Origin: an uncultured Gammaproteobacteria bacterium
Lineage (GTDB): Bacteria > Pseudomonadota > Gammaproteobacteria > Pseudomonadales > Pseudohongiellaceae
Direction of reading: 5' to 3'
Length of the DNA stretch: 54,267 nt
Assembly: GCA_913048385.1 (NCBI GenBank)
Contig: CAJWVZ010000005.1
Location: forward strand, 1 to 54,267
The notes below the pieces were generated by a model. That model saw only the letters and a list, made by a program, of their open reading frames with translations, did no database searches and was not told the DNA's origin. A program made the position numbers and the translations under genes. The stretch's first letter is position 1. Each line of letters starts with the position of its first letter. This document shows, piece by piece, positions 27,720-37,355 of the stretch.

Positions 27720-28655
27720 CTACAGAGCTGGGACTCTCAAAAATTTTTTCACGATTCTGCCCGGACCTTCCTCTCCACCAGTGACCTCGCTGGCGTAAAC
27801 GTTTCCCGAGACATCAACGACTACACCCTCCGGTTCCACCCCGGGAATGTAACCAAATATTTCCCCAGTTTCAGCACTTCCATAAGTCACTCCATGCTTA
27901 CTCTGATAATCAGCGACGTAAAGCACGTCATTCGAGTCTATGAACAGCCCACTTGGCCATCCAAACTGCGCCCACTCATCAAGGTACTGACCCTCTTGAG
28001 TAAAAATCTGGATACGATGATTACTTCGATCACCTACGAGCACCCGGCCCCTTTTGTCGATAACAATAGAATGAGGCAAATTAAAGTCACCAGGCCCAGA
28101 GCCTTTCTTACCCCACTCACCGATATAACGACCTGAATTAGAAAACTTCACAATCCTGTTGTTCCAATGACCATCTGCAACAAAGACATCGCCATTGGCG
28201 GCTATCGCAACATCCGTGGGACCGTTAAAAGTATTAGGCCCTGTCCCGGTAAAACCTCTCGCGCCTAACCTTAGCAATACACGACCATCTGTTGAAAACT
28301 GCGTGACAGTATGTCCATTATCCCGATGGTAATCAGTGGCCCATAAAGTCCCATCATGTGATACGCGAAAACCATGAGGCCGAGAAACCCATTCACTTCC
28401 CCAGCTGTCAATCAGAACACCCGATGGATCAAACTTAAGAACCGGCGGCTCTTCTCGGTGAAATGCATAAACCATTCCACTCAAGTCTATTGTCACATTG
28501 GGCACTTGCCCCCATGTTATCGAATCAGGCAAAGCGTTTGGCCAATCAGGATCTAACACATACTCCTGCGCGCGAACTAAGCCAGCAGAGTAACTAAAGA
28601 TGACTGGCAGCAGTAAGAAAAATGCACGAACGTGCTGTTGGCTTCTATTTGACAT
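27720..28655 (-). CDS. Secreted NHL-repeat beta-propeller protein
   Basis: The 311 residues have a signal peptide ending near LVRAQ. Repeats of the NHL type follow, such as FNGPTDVAIAANGDVFVADG, NNRIVKFSNSGRYIGEWG, FNLPHSIVIDKRGRVLVGD and SNHRIQIFTQEGQYLDEW. These form a six-bladed propeller, like bacterial homologues of peptidyl-alpha-hydroxyglycine lyase. Whether it is an enzyme or a binding protein is unclear. The ATG at 28655 lies ten bases after GGAG. The gene sits 51 bp upstream of the PETase-like gene on the same strand. Confidence 0.82.
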   Translation of the reverse strand: MSNRSQQHVRAFFLLLPVIFSYSAGLVRAQEYVLDPDWPNALPDSITWGQVPNVTIDLSGMVYAFHREEPPVLKFDPSGVLIDSWGSEWVSRPHGFRVSHDGTLWATDYHRDNGHTVTQFSTDGRVLLRLGARGFTGTGPNTFNGPTDVAIAANGDVFVADGHWNNRIVKFSNSGRYIGEWGKKGSGPGDFNLPHSIVIDKRGRVLVGDRSNHRIQIFTQEGQYLDEWAQFGWPSGLFIDSNDVLYVADYQSKHGVTYGSAETGEIFGYIPGVEPEGVVVDVSGNVYASEVTGGEEGPGRIVKKFLRVPAL

Positions 28656-28809
28656 CAATTTTTTTCTCCAGTTAATAAACCCAGCACTTGAAAAATAAAG
28701 AATCAGTAGATAATGTCAACACAAATATTCCCATGGCGTCGCCCTTAGTCAATGCCACAAAAACAAATAAAGTCAAAATCTCTGAAAAATCAGTGCGAAA
28801 GGAAATTGC

Positions 28810-29484
28810 ATGGAAAAATATGAGCCAGTCGCGCTTCCAACAAGCGTGAGCCTGAATGAGTTCGAGAGCAAGCAAAATGTTCAGAGATACTACGATTTTA
28901 TAAAGACTAGACATAGCATAAGAGAATTTTCAAATCGTAAAGTAAGCAAAGAAATAATAGAAACCGCTTTGTGTGCAGCAGGCCGGGCACCGAGTGGAGC
29001 GAACCATCAGCCTTGGCACTTCGTCTGTGTCAGCGATCCGTCGACGAAGACTAAGATCCGAGCTGCAGCTGAGCGAGAAGAACAGGCTTTTTATGCCGGC
29101 AAAGCCGGTCAAGAATGGCTTAACGATCTCAAAAAGATTGGGACTGACGCCAACAAGCCATTCCTTGAAGTCGCCCCTTGGTTAATAGCTATTTTTGTGG
29201 AACGTTCGAGGGAGGATCAAACTGGGAAAAAGCACAAAAATTATTACATGACTGAATCGGTGGGCATCGCTACCGGGTTTTTGATAAACGCACTGCATGC
29301 TGCAGGACTTGCGACTCTAACCCACACGCCGAGCCCTATGAAGTTTCTCAATGAAATTTTAGAACAGCCAAAAAATCATCGCGCCTTTCTCTTGTTGGTG
29401 GTAGGACACCCAGCTGACAAGACAACTATTCCGGCCGCGTCGACTGACAAAAAACCTATCGAGGAAATCGCAACGTTTATATAA
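28810..29484 (+). CDS. Iodotyrosine-deiodinase-like nitroreductase-family flavoprotein
   Basis: The 224 residues have the FMN-binding RHSIREFS (34-41) and APSGANHQPWHFV (60-72). Glu91, Tyr95 and Lys116 sit with the same spacing (4 and 21) as the halotyrosine-binding lid of iodotyrosine deiodinase. NYYMTESVGIATG and LTHTPSP also match that branch. It probably reduces and dehalogenates halogenated phenols such as iodotyrosine, using FMN in the cytoplasm. AGGA lies six bases before the ATG. It is divergent from the NHL gene. Confidence 0.85.
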   Translation: MEKYEPVALPTSVSLNEFESKQNVQRYYDFIKTRHSIREFSNRKVSKEIIETALCAAGRAPSGANHQPWHFVCVSDPSTKTKIRAAAEREEQAFYAGKAGQEWLNDLKKIGTDANKPFLEVAPWLIAIFVERSREDQTGKKHKNYYMTESVGIATGFLINALHAAGLATLTHTPSPMKFLNEILEQPKNHRAFLLLVVGHPADKTTIPAASTDKKPIEEIATFI

Positions 29485-29493
29485 GTATAGAAA

Positions 29494-30291
29494 TCAAAGT
29501 GGCAAAATTTCAATTTTTCTAAATTCTATGGGCGCTGTTTCTGCTTGAATTGCAATGTGTCCACGATCTAAAAGCAAATCCTTATCGCCTCCGATCAACT
29601 TTTTGGCATCTTGATCATCAGGATCAAACTGAATATCTTCATACATCAAAACAGCTTCGTCATCGAGAAAATGAGTAATCTTTTCGCTGCCCAAAACCTC
29701 AATTTCTAATAAGACCCAGCCGTCACCAGAATACGTTTTAGAAATCGAATTAGTGCAATGCCGAGTCACTAAAATCCCCTTCATCACCATATTAGTCCCA
29801 GGGGTACACACATTACCATTAGGCCGCGGCCCTTCTCCTTGACCGCCCAGCATTTGAGCCTCAATTGACACCGGAAACTCTTGATCTAACGCCATAGTTT
29901 CTGGAGGTTGGCTGTGAAGCATCACCCCGTTATTTTTGTATGCCCACGACGGACCACCGACAACTTGGTCACCAACAAAACGATACTCTACTCTTAACCG
30001 ATAATTAGAGTAGGAGCTTTTTGTAAACAAATGCCCAAACTCTCCGTCAAACCTCGACCAATTATCGTATGACACCTTTAACAGGCCGTCCTCAACTACA
30101 AACGTATCTCGAAAATTATCTCCCAACGGAAATCCTGTGAATTTAACCTGCCAATTCGACAGATCCTGGCCGTTAAACAAATCTATCCACTGCGCCTGTG
30201 CATCGTTAACCGAAAACGTGATAACCAAAAGAATTGCACTCATTGAAAAGGGGAATTTCATAACTTTATATTCCAAGTTTTTGCAAACCAT
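29494..30291 (-). CDS. Secreted DUF1080 (3-keto-disaccharide hydrolase-like) protein
   Basis: The 265 residues match the DUF1080 fold: WIDLFNGQDLSNW at the start, FTKSSYSNYRLRVEYRF, NNGVMLHSQ, SIEAQMLGG and GHIAIQAETAPIEFRKIEI at the end. Members have a lectin-like jelly roll and some hydrolyse 3-keto-glycosides. A signal peptide ends near DAQAQ. An internal ATG ten codons in (30261) gives a cleaner signal peptide and may be the true start. It converges on the deiodinase-like gene with a 9-bp gap. Confidence 0.85.
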   Translation of the reverse strand: MVCKNLEYKVMKFPFSMSAILLVITFSVNDAQAQWIDLFNGQDLSNWQVKFTGFPLGDNFRDTFVVEDGLLKVSYDNWSRFDGEFGHLFTKSSYSNYRLRVEYRFVGDQVVGGPSWAYKNNGVMLHSQPPETMALDQEFPVSIEAQMLGGQGEGPRPNGNVCTPGTNMVMKGILVTRHCTNSISKTYSGDGWVLLEIEVLGSEKITHFLDDEAVLMYEDIQFDPDDQDAKKLIGGDKDLLLDRGHIAIQAETAPIEFRKIEILPL

Positions 30292-30547
30292 ATATTAACT
30301 AACTTAAATAATTGTACACAAACAAAACGTCTTGATGCTGAAAATTTAAAAATCTGATTCTTAACAAAAGCTAACGATTCAGCAACCCACATCTGTGGTG
30401 ATTAAAATGAGCCAAACCAATTGCTCATAGTTAATTGAAAGGACGCAACGGCTTGGCACTCAAGCAAACACCATCTATACTCGCGTCTCTAAGTTTCTAA
30501 AACCTGAAACTAAAATACAGCTTCTACCACTGGCCAAAAGTATAACT

Positions 30548-31159
30548 GTGGACTATTCCTCAATAATAACCTTCGCAATTGTCAGCACCATCACTCCAGG
30601 CCCAAACAATGGGATGTTAATGGCTTCAGGACTCAACCATGGAGTCAAATCAAGCATCCCGCATTTTCTTGGAATAATAACAGGCTTTCCTTTGATGGTC
30701 TTGGCTGTCGGGCTTGGTATTGCTTCAATTTTCGAAAATTATCCGATTCTAAATTTAATTCTCAAAATTATGGGTTCGGTTTATCTGAGTTTCTTAGCAT
30801 ACAAAATCGCCACAACCACGTCTCTGCAAAGCTCAGCTAACCCGAGCGCGCCATTTACCTTTTTACAAGCCGCGATGTTTCAATGGATCAATCCGAAAGC
30901 TTGGGTGATGGCTATCAGTGCAATGGTTACTTATACTGTTTCCTCAGAGGCTTACCTTTACCAGGTAGCAGCAATCACAAGTATATTTTTTGTTTTCGGC
31001 TCTCCCTGCATTTTCTTATGGCTCTGGTTTGGAAACTCACTCCAAAAATTAATAAAGGACTTTTACTGGTTAAAATTGTTTAACATTTTTGTCGCACTTC
31101 TTCTTGCGTCAACACTAATACCAATATTTTTAGAAATATACGCGACATTACTGCAATAA
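30548..31159 (+). CDS. LysE/RhtB-family amino-acid exporter
   Basis: The 203 residues form about six membrane helices. The family hallmark TPGPNNGMLMASGLNHG is near the N-terminus, with FLGIITGF and FQWINPKAWVMAI further on. It probably exports amino acids or derivatives. The start is a GTG without a strong ribosome site. A YciI-type gene follows 38 bp downstream on the same strand. Confidence 0.87.
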   Translation: MDYSSIITFAIVSTITPGPNNGMLMASGLNHGVKSSIPHFLGIITGFPLMVLAVGLGIASIFENYPILNLILKIMGSVYLSFLAYKIATTTSLQSSANPSAPFTFLQAAMFQWINPKAWVMAISAMVTYTVSSEAYLYQVAAITSIFFVFGSPCIFLWLWFGNSLQKLIKDFYWLKLFNIFVALLLASTLIPIFLEIYATLLQ

Positions 31160-31197
31160 AATTGTACACAGAGCTAAATATAAAATGGAGAATAACG

Positions 31198-31482
31198 ATG
31201 CAATTTTTGATTACAGCTTACGACGGTAAAGATGATAAAGCCTTGGACCGAAGACTGGCAGCACGAGACAGCCATCTTGCGCGTGGCAAAACCTTTTCAG
31301 ACTTAGGAAACATTCTAAAAGGAGGAGCCATAATCAGTGACGCGGGCGCGATGATCGGATCAGCGCTGCTTGTTGAATTTGATAGTAGAGAAGAAGTCGA
31401 CAAATGGCTTGAAGAAGACCCCTATGTCGCGGGGAATGTCTGGAACGAAATCACTGTCGTTCAGGTCAAATTAGCTTTCTGA
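31198..31482 (+). CDS. YciI-family protein
   Basis: The 94 residues start at the ATG at 31198, preceded by GGAG at a suitable distance; the longer upstream frame is unlikely. The sequence FLITAYDGKD, RDSHLARG, GGAIISDAGAMIGSALLVEF, VDKWLEEDPYVAGNVW is that of the YciI/YCII ferredoxin-like fold. The conserved His-Asp pair of this family has been proposed to be catalytic. The function is unknown. It is probably co-transcribed with the LysE exporter. Confidence 0.85.
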   Translation: MQFLITAYDGKDDKALDRRLAARDSHLARGKTFSDLGNILKGGAIISDAGAMIGSALLVEFDSREEVDKWLEEDPYVAGNVWNEITVVQVKLAF

Positions 31483-31494
31483 GATCCTAAAAAC

Positions 31495-32811
31495 TTAACG
31501 AATCGCTTCAAGCTTTTCAAGGATTAACCCCGAAGCAGAACCTTCTGGAAAGCCCTCCCAGTAGTTGTGCGCTGGGCTAACGGCTCCGCTGGTCTTCGAA
31601 TATACGCCTTGATCTCCGCGTGGAATAACGTCCAGAAATTTTTGCATCGACCTGTCGCGTTTGAGAACAAGGTTAAAGTAGGCAGTCGCAAAATGATTCA
31701 TGATGTTGTTCATTCGAACATTGTCCCAAACCGGATCACTGTAGTGGTCAGCACCTTCCCTTGTTTCACTGGCTAAGATCTCAACTGGGACTGGATATGG
31801 CGCGCCCGCATTGTGTCCCGCATCGACATAGGTCAACAGGTAACGCTCGCTATTGATTGCGGCCTCAAAAATCGCTCGAACACCATTTTCATAACCTGCC
31901 GTAGTGTCCTTGCTACCAGCCAAATAAAAAGTCGGAACACTAATTCCCGCTAGGTCTGACTCATTCCAAAACCCCCGCTCCATACCCCACGGAGCGATCG
32001 CAAAACCTGCTTTGATCCGACCATCGAGGCCACCTCGATAACGGCTGTCAGTCGACACGTGCTGCGCGAGCAGCCCTTGTGGCGGCGCACCGAAGCTATT
32101 GACTACGGCCTCATTGAAACCGCCACCTAGATTATTTACTAAACCAAAGCCCCCCATGGAATAACCAACGACCCCGGTGTTATCCATATCAATCATCCCT
32201 GAGAGAAACCCTCCAGTAGAATTGAGCTCACCCATACTATCGATTATAAAACGTTGGTCCAATGGCCTGTTATAAAATGTGCTTTTAATATGCTGCTGAT
32301 CCTCGTAAGTGCTATCTTTGTGGTCGATAGACACAACCACATAACCTTTACTCGCAAGATTTTCACCAAGCGGACTCAATAAATATCTGTTCCCAGGGTA
32401 GCCATGAGAAATAACAATTAAGGGAAATTTTTCTTCGCCCTGAGCTGGCGCCGCTTCCCTCAAAGCTTGTCCAATCAAGGTCGCTGTTATTTTGGGGTTT
32501 CTAGTTATTGCCTCGTATTCCTCTCCGAGTTCTTCTCCTTCCCTAAGATGGGCGGGATACCAGATCTCCACTGTTAAACTCCGATCGTAAATTACCGGCG
32601 GATCCTCCTCAGTCGTATTGAGCACATCAACTCTTCCCGAGTCGGTAAAGACCAATGTCCGGACACCAACGGGGTAATCTCCATACTTAGCAAGAATAGG
32701 AGCATCTGAAGAAATTACATCAATCCGATTTTCTTGCGCTACTGCCATAACCGAAACCACTAAAAAACTTACAAAAACACAAACACCAAACCTGTTACAT
32801 CCTTTAATCAT
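31495..32811 (-). CDS. Secreted alpha/beta hydrolase (dienelactone-hydrolase/PAF-acetylhydrolase-like)
   Basis: The 438 residues have a signal peptide ending near VMAVAQ. VISHGYPGNRYLLSPLGENL (about 133-152) forms the oxyanion region, GVVGYSMGGFG (Ser218) is the nucleophile elbow, and Asp302 (AGSKDTTAG) and His333 (DAGHNAG) complete the triad. It resembles predicted dienelactone hydrolases. It is an esterase or lipase of unknown substrate, and GGAG lies just upstream. It lies 25 bp downstream of the RND permease gene on the same strand and could be the last gene of that operon. Confidence 0.82.
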   Translation of the reverse strand: MIKGCNRFGVCVFVSFLVVSVMAVAQENRIDVISSDAPILAKYGDYPVGVRTLVFTDSGRVDVLNTTEEDPPVIYDRSLTVEIWYPAHLREGEELGEEYEAITRNPKITATLIGQALREAAPAQGEEKFPLIVISHGYPGNRYLLSPLGENLASKGYVVVSIDHKDSTYEDQQHIKSTFYNRPLDQRFIIDSMGELNSTGGFLSGMIDMDNTGVVGYSMGGFGLVNNLGGGFNEAVVNSFGAPPQGLLAQHVSTDSRYRGGLDGRIKAGFAIAPWGMERGFWNESDLAGISVPTFYLAGSKDTTAGYENGVRAIFEAAINSERYLLTYVDAGHNAGAPYPVPVEILASETREGADHYSDPVWDNVRMNNIMNHFATAYFNLVLKRDRSMQKFLDVIPRGDQGVYSKTSGAVSPAHNYWEGFPEGSASGLILEKLEAIR

Positions 32812-32836
32812 TCGGTTCTCCAGCTTAGAAAATTAA

Positions 32837-35800
32837 TTAAGCGTTTTCTGTTACCGCCCCTCGGTGCTTATAAGCAGCAGCACGCTGCTCATCACTATCA
32901 GTGTGCCCCACCACATCATGCAACATCAGATATAAACAAGGCACAAGGAAAAGAGTGATTGCTGTCGCAAAAAGGACACCCCAAGCCAGAGAAATTGCCA
33001 TCGGGACAACGAAAAAGGTAGACGGATTTGCTGTAACCATCAAAGGAACCAGACCAATAAAAGTCGTCGCAGAAGTAAGAACAATTGGTCTAAAACGTTG
33101 CATTCCTGCCACAGAAACAGCATCGACCATACCCATTCCTTCTGCTCTTAGTCTGTTGACTGAGACCACAAGTACTAGACTTGCATTAACCACGACGCCA
33201 CTTAAAGCGACCATGCCGATCACCGAAAAGAAAACGAGATCAGCCCCCATAATAAAATGACCGAAGATTGCTCCGATAGCACCGAATGGGATAACGCTCA
33301 TAATAATGAGCGGCTGTAAGTAAGACTTAAGGGGAATAGCTAGGAGACCAAAAATTACCATCAACGCAATTGGTAGCGTCGAGAACAATTCGCCATACGA
33401 CTCTGCCTGACGCTCACCTTCACCACCGACCACAAATTCAACCCCAAGTTCCTGAGCCCAAGTTGATCTAAACTTACCTATTAACTCTCGTCGAATCTGA
33501 TCCGAACTCGCCACGGTACGGTCAAGGTCAGCCCTCACCGTTATAATGCGCCGACCGTCTCGACGATTAATACTTGAATATCCGCTTCCCAGCGTAAAGT
33601 CGGCAACACTCAGAAAAGGCACCTCGGCACCAGAGGGAGTCCTAATGAGCAGGTTCTCCAAATTCCCAAGCGACTGCCTCTCATCCTCTGGATAACGTAC
33701 CATAACTCTCACATCGTCGGGCCCGCGTTGTATTCTCTGTGCTTGAGAACCATAAAATGCCTGCCTAACCTGCGTCGCAATATCATTTAAAGTAAGTCCA
33801 AGAGTTTTGCCGCGATCCAAAATCTCAATTTGGACCTCCTGCTTCCCAGGGCGAAATGAATCTGTGATATCAAAGACTCCCGGAAAAGCACCGAGCGCCG
33901 CGCGGAGCTGTGCTGCGGCAATCTGCAAATTATTCTCATCTCGCCCGGCAAGGCGATAATTTATCGGCTCACCTGCCGAGAAAGCATCCGATACAAACGA
34001 GAGCTCAAGGGCATCGGGGATTGAACCAACCTTATCACGCCATCGATCTCTGATTTCTGCAGCACTGATCTGTCCTCGATCAAAAAATGGCTTCAAGTAG
34101 ATTACTACCTCAGCTACTTCACTGCTTCCCGCGCCGCCCCTGCCTGGGTTCGGCGGTCCTCCACGCGGTGCTCTCCCACCGATGATCGTAAGAACACTAT
34201 CGACGACATTTTGAACGCCAGGAACTGCCGATGGACCAGCGAACTCTGCCTCCAACTCGCTAACCAGTTCAAGGGCCGACTCCTCAACGATGAGAATCGA
34301 TTCTTCCGTAACGTAACCCGGCACACCGACAGGCATAACCAAACTCCCGTAAACAGTGTCACCCTCAATTGAAGGAAAGAACTGCAACGAAACCCTCCCA
34401 CTAAACAGCAACGCTAGAGTAATTATGATAACGCCAGTAGCTGTGGCCCAGGCAGCATAACGATATTTTAGAACTTTCGTTAGAGCACGGCGATAGCCAA
34501 ATTCTGCGAAATGCTCCATTCCAGCGGCAATCTTGCCTTGCACCTTTTGCCAAAAAATTACAATCTTTGAATGTTCAAAAAGGTAACCAGTGGTCTTACG
34601 GTGAGCGATATGACCTGGCAATATCAATTGGGACTCTAGCAAACTGGCCGCCAAACAAAACACCACCACCGCTCCAATAGCATTGAAGAAGGCACCCATT
34701 TGACCACCCAGCAGCAAAATCGGCAGAAATGCTGCAACAGTCGTCAAAACGCCAAAAATGACAGGCACTGACACTTCCAGCGTCCCCTCAATTGCTGCAT
34801 CTTCTTTGGAAAAGCCTTTTCGTTCAAAAGCGTGAATACGCTCCCCCACGACGATCGCATCATCAACGATAATACCGAGAACCAAAATAAAACCCATTAC
34901 AGACAACGAGCTAATCGTTAACCCAGCCGGCGCAAATAAAGAGAGAGCGCCGGCGATAGCGATGGGTATCCCGGCTGCAACCCAAATGGCAAGCTTAAAT
35001 CTAAGGAATAACGCAAGAATTATTAAAACAAAAACTAGCCCCGTGTATGCATTAAATGCAACTGTCGCAATCCGATCTTCAGTAGAGACAGCGGCATCTG
35101 AAATTACGTCTAACCGAACACCCGTTGGCAAAGAAAACTGCTCTGAATCCATCCATTTATGGACTTGCGCTGCCGAGGTAGGAATATCCTCGTCGCCAAC
35201 TTTAAGAACATTTATAATGGCCGAATTACGACCATTGAGTCGGGCATCTAGGTAGCCCTCCTCAAATCCGTCAACCACTGTCGCAATCTGCCCTAACTTA
35301 AGCTGAGTGCCGTCTGGGTAAGAACGAACAACAACATCCTCATATTCATCCCCACTGTAAACCTGGCCCTTTGTCCGCACCAAGATTTCTCCAGAATCAG
35401 TTCGGATTGTGCCACCTGGCAAATCGAGAGAAGCTTGATTAATCGCGCGCGAAACTTGATCAAGCGTCAATCCATACTGCCTCAGTGTGAGCTCAGAAAT
35501 TTCAATTGAAATTTCAAATGGCCTCAAATACTGAACATCTACCGTAGAAATGCCGTCTAGTTCGAGAATTTCATTTTTTACTTCTTCCGCGACAACTTTT
35601 AGCGTTTCATCACTACTGTCAGCCGATAGCGCGAGCGTCATGACCGTACCAGTTGAACTGAAGGCTCTTACAATCGGCTTTTCGGTTTCCAACGGAAAGG
35701 TACTGATCGCATCAATTTTACCTTTAACATCGTTAAGCACTCTGTTGAGGTCGGCGCCTGTTGATAGCTTCAGAGTTGCATCGCAACCACCTTCGCGCGC

Positions 35801-36052
35801 AGAAGTCGTTAATACATCTATGTCTTCAGCACTCTCCAAGGCTTCCTCAATTCTCAAACAAACGCCAGTTTCAGCCTCTGCTGGTGTAGCTCCAAGATAT
35901 GCGACACTGACTTGAACAACGCCAAAATCAATATCCGGAAACTCTTCTTGATTTAAGCTTTGGTAAGAAAAATATCCGCCCGCCAAAAAAAGAAGCATCA
36001 TCAAATTCGTCGCAACCGGATTCTTGACGAACCACGCTATAGGAGTTCTCAC
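32837..36052 (-). CDS. RND-family efflux pump, inner-membrane permease
   Basis: The 1071 residues have the two-fold RND architecture: 12 membrane helices with two large periplasmic loops (about 35-330 and 560-870). GIIVDDAIVVGERIHAFE in TM4 holds the proton-relay Asp pair. A Gly/Pro-rich insert lies near residue 640 in the second loop. It exports hydrophobic compounds together with the adaptor encoded upstream; no outer-membrane channel gene is nearby. The start is GTG with GGGGAG about seven bases upstream, and it overlaps the stop of a tiny ORF (GTGA). Confidence 0.92.
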   Translation of the reverse strand: MRTPIAWFVKNPVATNLMMLLFLAGGYFSYQSLNQEEFPDIDFGVVQVSVAYLGATPAEAETGVCLRIEEALESAEDIDVLTTSAREGGCDATLKLSTGADLNRVLNDVKGKIDAISTFPLETEKPIVRAFSSTGTVMTLALSADSSDETLKVVAEEVKNEILELDGISTVDVQYLRPFEISIEISELTLRQYGLTLDQVSRAINQASLDLPGGTIRTDSGEILVRTKGQVYSGDEYEDVVVRSYPDGTQLKLGQIATVVDGFEEGYLDARLNGRNSAIINVLKVGDEDIPTSAAQVHKWMDSEQFSLPTGVRLDVISDAAVSTEDRIATVAFNAYTGLVFVLIILALFLRFKLAIWVAAGIPIAIAGALSLFAPAGLTISSLSVMGFILVLGIIVDDAIVVGERIHAFERKGFSKEDAAIEGTLEVSVPVIFGVLTTVAAFLPILLLGGQMGAFFNAIGAVVVFCLAASLLESQLILPGHIAHRKTTGYLFEHSKIVIFWQKVQGKIAAGMEHFAEFGYRRALTKVLKYRYAAWATATGVIIITLALLFSGRVSLQFFPSIEGDTVYGSLVMPVGVPGYVTEESILIVEESALELVSELEAEFAGPSAVPGVQNVVDSVLTIIGGRAPRGGPPNPGRGGAGSSEVAEVVIYLKPFFDRGQISAAEIRDRWRDKVGSIPDALELSFVSDAFSAGEPINYRLAGRDENNLQIAAAQLRAALGAFPGVFDITDSFRPGKQEVQIEILDRGKTLGLTLNDIATQVRQAFYGSQAQRIQRGPDDVRVMVRYPEDERQSLGNLENLLIRTPSGAEVPFLSVADFTLGSGYSSINRRDGRRIITVRADLDRTVASSDQIRRELIGKFRSTWAQELGVEFVVGGEGERQAESYGELFSTLPIALMVIFGLLAIPLKSYLQPLIIMSVIPFGAIGAIFGHFIMGADLVFFSVIGMVALSGVVVNASLVLVVSVNRLRAEGMGMVDAVSVAGMQRFRPIVLTSATTFIGLVPLMVTANPSTFFVVPMAISLAWGVLFATAITLFLVPCLYLMLHDVVGHTDSDEQRAAAYKHRGAVTENA

Positions 36053-36126
36053 ACTGTTTCTCCCCGCGCTCTGTGCGCCTCAAACTTAACAAAAAATGCC
36101 TCTTCGTAATTGATAGTTGAAGACAT
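36049..36126 (-). CDS. 25-codon ORF between adaptor and permease of the RND operon
   Basis: This small frame is too short for ordinary gene calling. GGAGG (36134-36138) lies seven bases before its ATG at 36126; a second in-frame ATG is at 36129. Its start overlaps the adaptor stop, and its stop overlaps the permease GTG by 4 bp. The product begins MSSTINYEEAFF and ends RARGETV. It is charged and has no membrane segment. It may be a coupling peptide that carries ribosomes from the adaptor to the permease, or a small pump accessory protein. No homologue is recognised. Confidence 0.5.
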   Translation of the reverse strand: MSSTINYEEAFFVKFEAHRARGETV

Positions 36127-37274
36127 CATATGACCTCCACGACAGGTTGAACGGTCATCCCGTCAGTAACCGCTTGTATCGGGGAAATACAAATTAAATC
36201 TCCGGGGCTTAAGCCTGCACTTATCAAAACACGCTCCTCCTCAAGCCTGAGAATCTCAACGTCTCGGAATGACATTTTATTCTCAGCGTCTACAACCAGA
36301 ACCTGCGCGTTGTTTCGGAGGACAGAGCGAGGCAAAGTAATAATATTGTTCAAACGCCTTCCTTGTATCCTGGCCTCGACAAACAACCCGACGGGTAATG
36401 GAATAATATCGGAGTCTGCCTCTGGCTGCTGGATCCGGATAATCGATTGGACGGTATTACTATTGGGGTCAATTGAGGCTTCGGTTCGTAATAGTGTTCC
36501 CTCCCATGAGTAGAGGCGACCACCATAATTGCCTGACAGTTCTACGGATGGAGCCTTGTCGCTTGAAAACTCGCCCCTGAACCCGGGAGCAACATCAAGA
36601 TAACCAAGCTGCTTGATCGCAAGAGGAACTCTGACGTCTATGCGGTCAGCATCAAATAGCAGTGCGACATTTTGAGCTCTGTTCACATATTGACCCAGCT
36701 CAACATCCCTCGAGGCGACGATCGAATTAAAGGGTGCTCTTAAAACGGCACGATCCGCATCAAGCTCAGCCTGATTTAAATTAGCGCGAGCCTCTGCGAG
36801 CCGCGCTGCAGAGACCGTCTCGAGACGCTCAGAATTTTGCAGCTCTGCCTCACTCGCTAGGCGGCGGCTCGCTAGTTCCTTAATCCGCTTCAAATCAGAC
36901 GCTGCGAACGTGGCCTCCGCCTCGGCCTGAGCGACCGAGGCCTGGCTTCGAGCAACCGCAGTTTGAAAATCATTTAGCTCAAGTCTAATCAAAGGCTCAC
37001 CCTCGGCAACATATCCACCGGCCTCCAGCGAAGGTGAGACCCACTCGATAGGGCCAGCCACGTTGGCTGAAACATTTACGCGTCTTGCGGGCTGAGCCTT
37101 TCCTTGCGACTCTACGGTTAATTGAACGCTCTCCTCCTTTACCTCTATTACTCGAACGCTAATTGGAACAATTTCTGGAGGGACCTCAGTCGCTCTTCTC
37201 GGATTGCTGATCAACACAGCAGCTATACCTATGCAGGCGAAAACAATTCCAAGTGGCATTAATACCCGTTTCAT
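36126..37274 (-). CDS. RND efflux periplasmic adaptor (membrane fusion protein)
   Basis: The 382 residues have an N-terminal membrane anchor and a barrel-sandwich (lipoyl-like) half-motif near 60-100 (VSANVAGPIEWV). An alpha-helical hairpin rich in Ala, Glu and Arg follows (about 100-175), then RAPFNSIVASRDVELGQYV, and beta-barrel and membrane-proximal domains. It links the RND permease to an outer-membrane channel. GGGAG is seven bases before the ATG. The gene follows the FadR-type regulator by 81 bp, so operator control of the pump is plausible. Confidence 0.9.
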   Translation of the reverse strand: MKRVLMPLGIVFACIGIAAVLISNPRRATEVPPEIVPISVRVIEVKEESVQLTVESQGKAQPARRVNVSANVAGPIEWVSPSLEAGGYVAEGEPLIRLELNDFQTAVARSQASVAQAEAEATFAASDLKRIKELASRRLASEAELQNSERLETVSAARLAEARANLNQAELDADRAVLRAPFNSIVASRDVELGQYVNRAQNVALLFDADRIDVRVPLAIKQLGYLDVAPGFRGEFSSDKAPSVELSGNYGGRLYSWEGTLLRTEASIDPNSNTVQSIIRIQQPEADSDIIPLPVGLFVEARIQGRRLNNIITLPRSVLRNNAQVLVVDAENKMSFRDVEILRLEEERVLISAGLSPGDLICISPIQAVTDGMTVQPVVEVI

Positions 37275-37355
37275 TTCTTAACTCCCAAAACCATCTGTTG
37301 TTTCTTATACGTTATGTGCGAGAAAATCATTCCTTTCACGGAAATCACTCCACGG

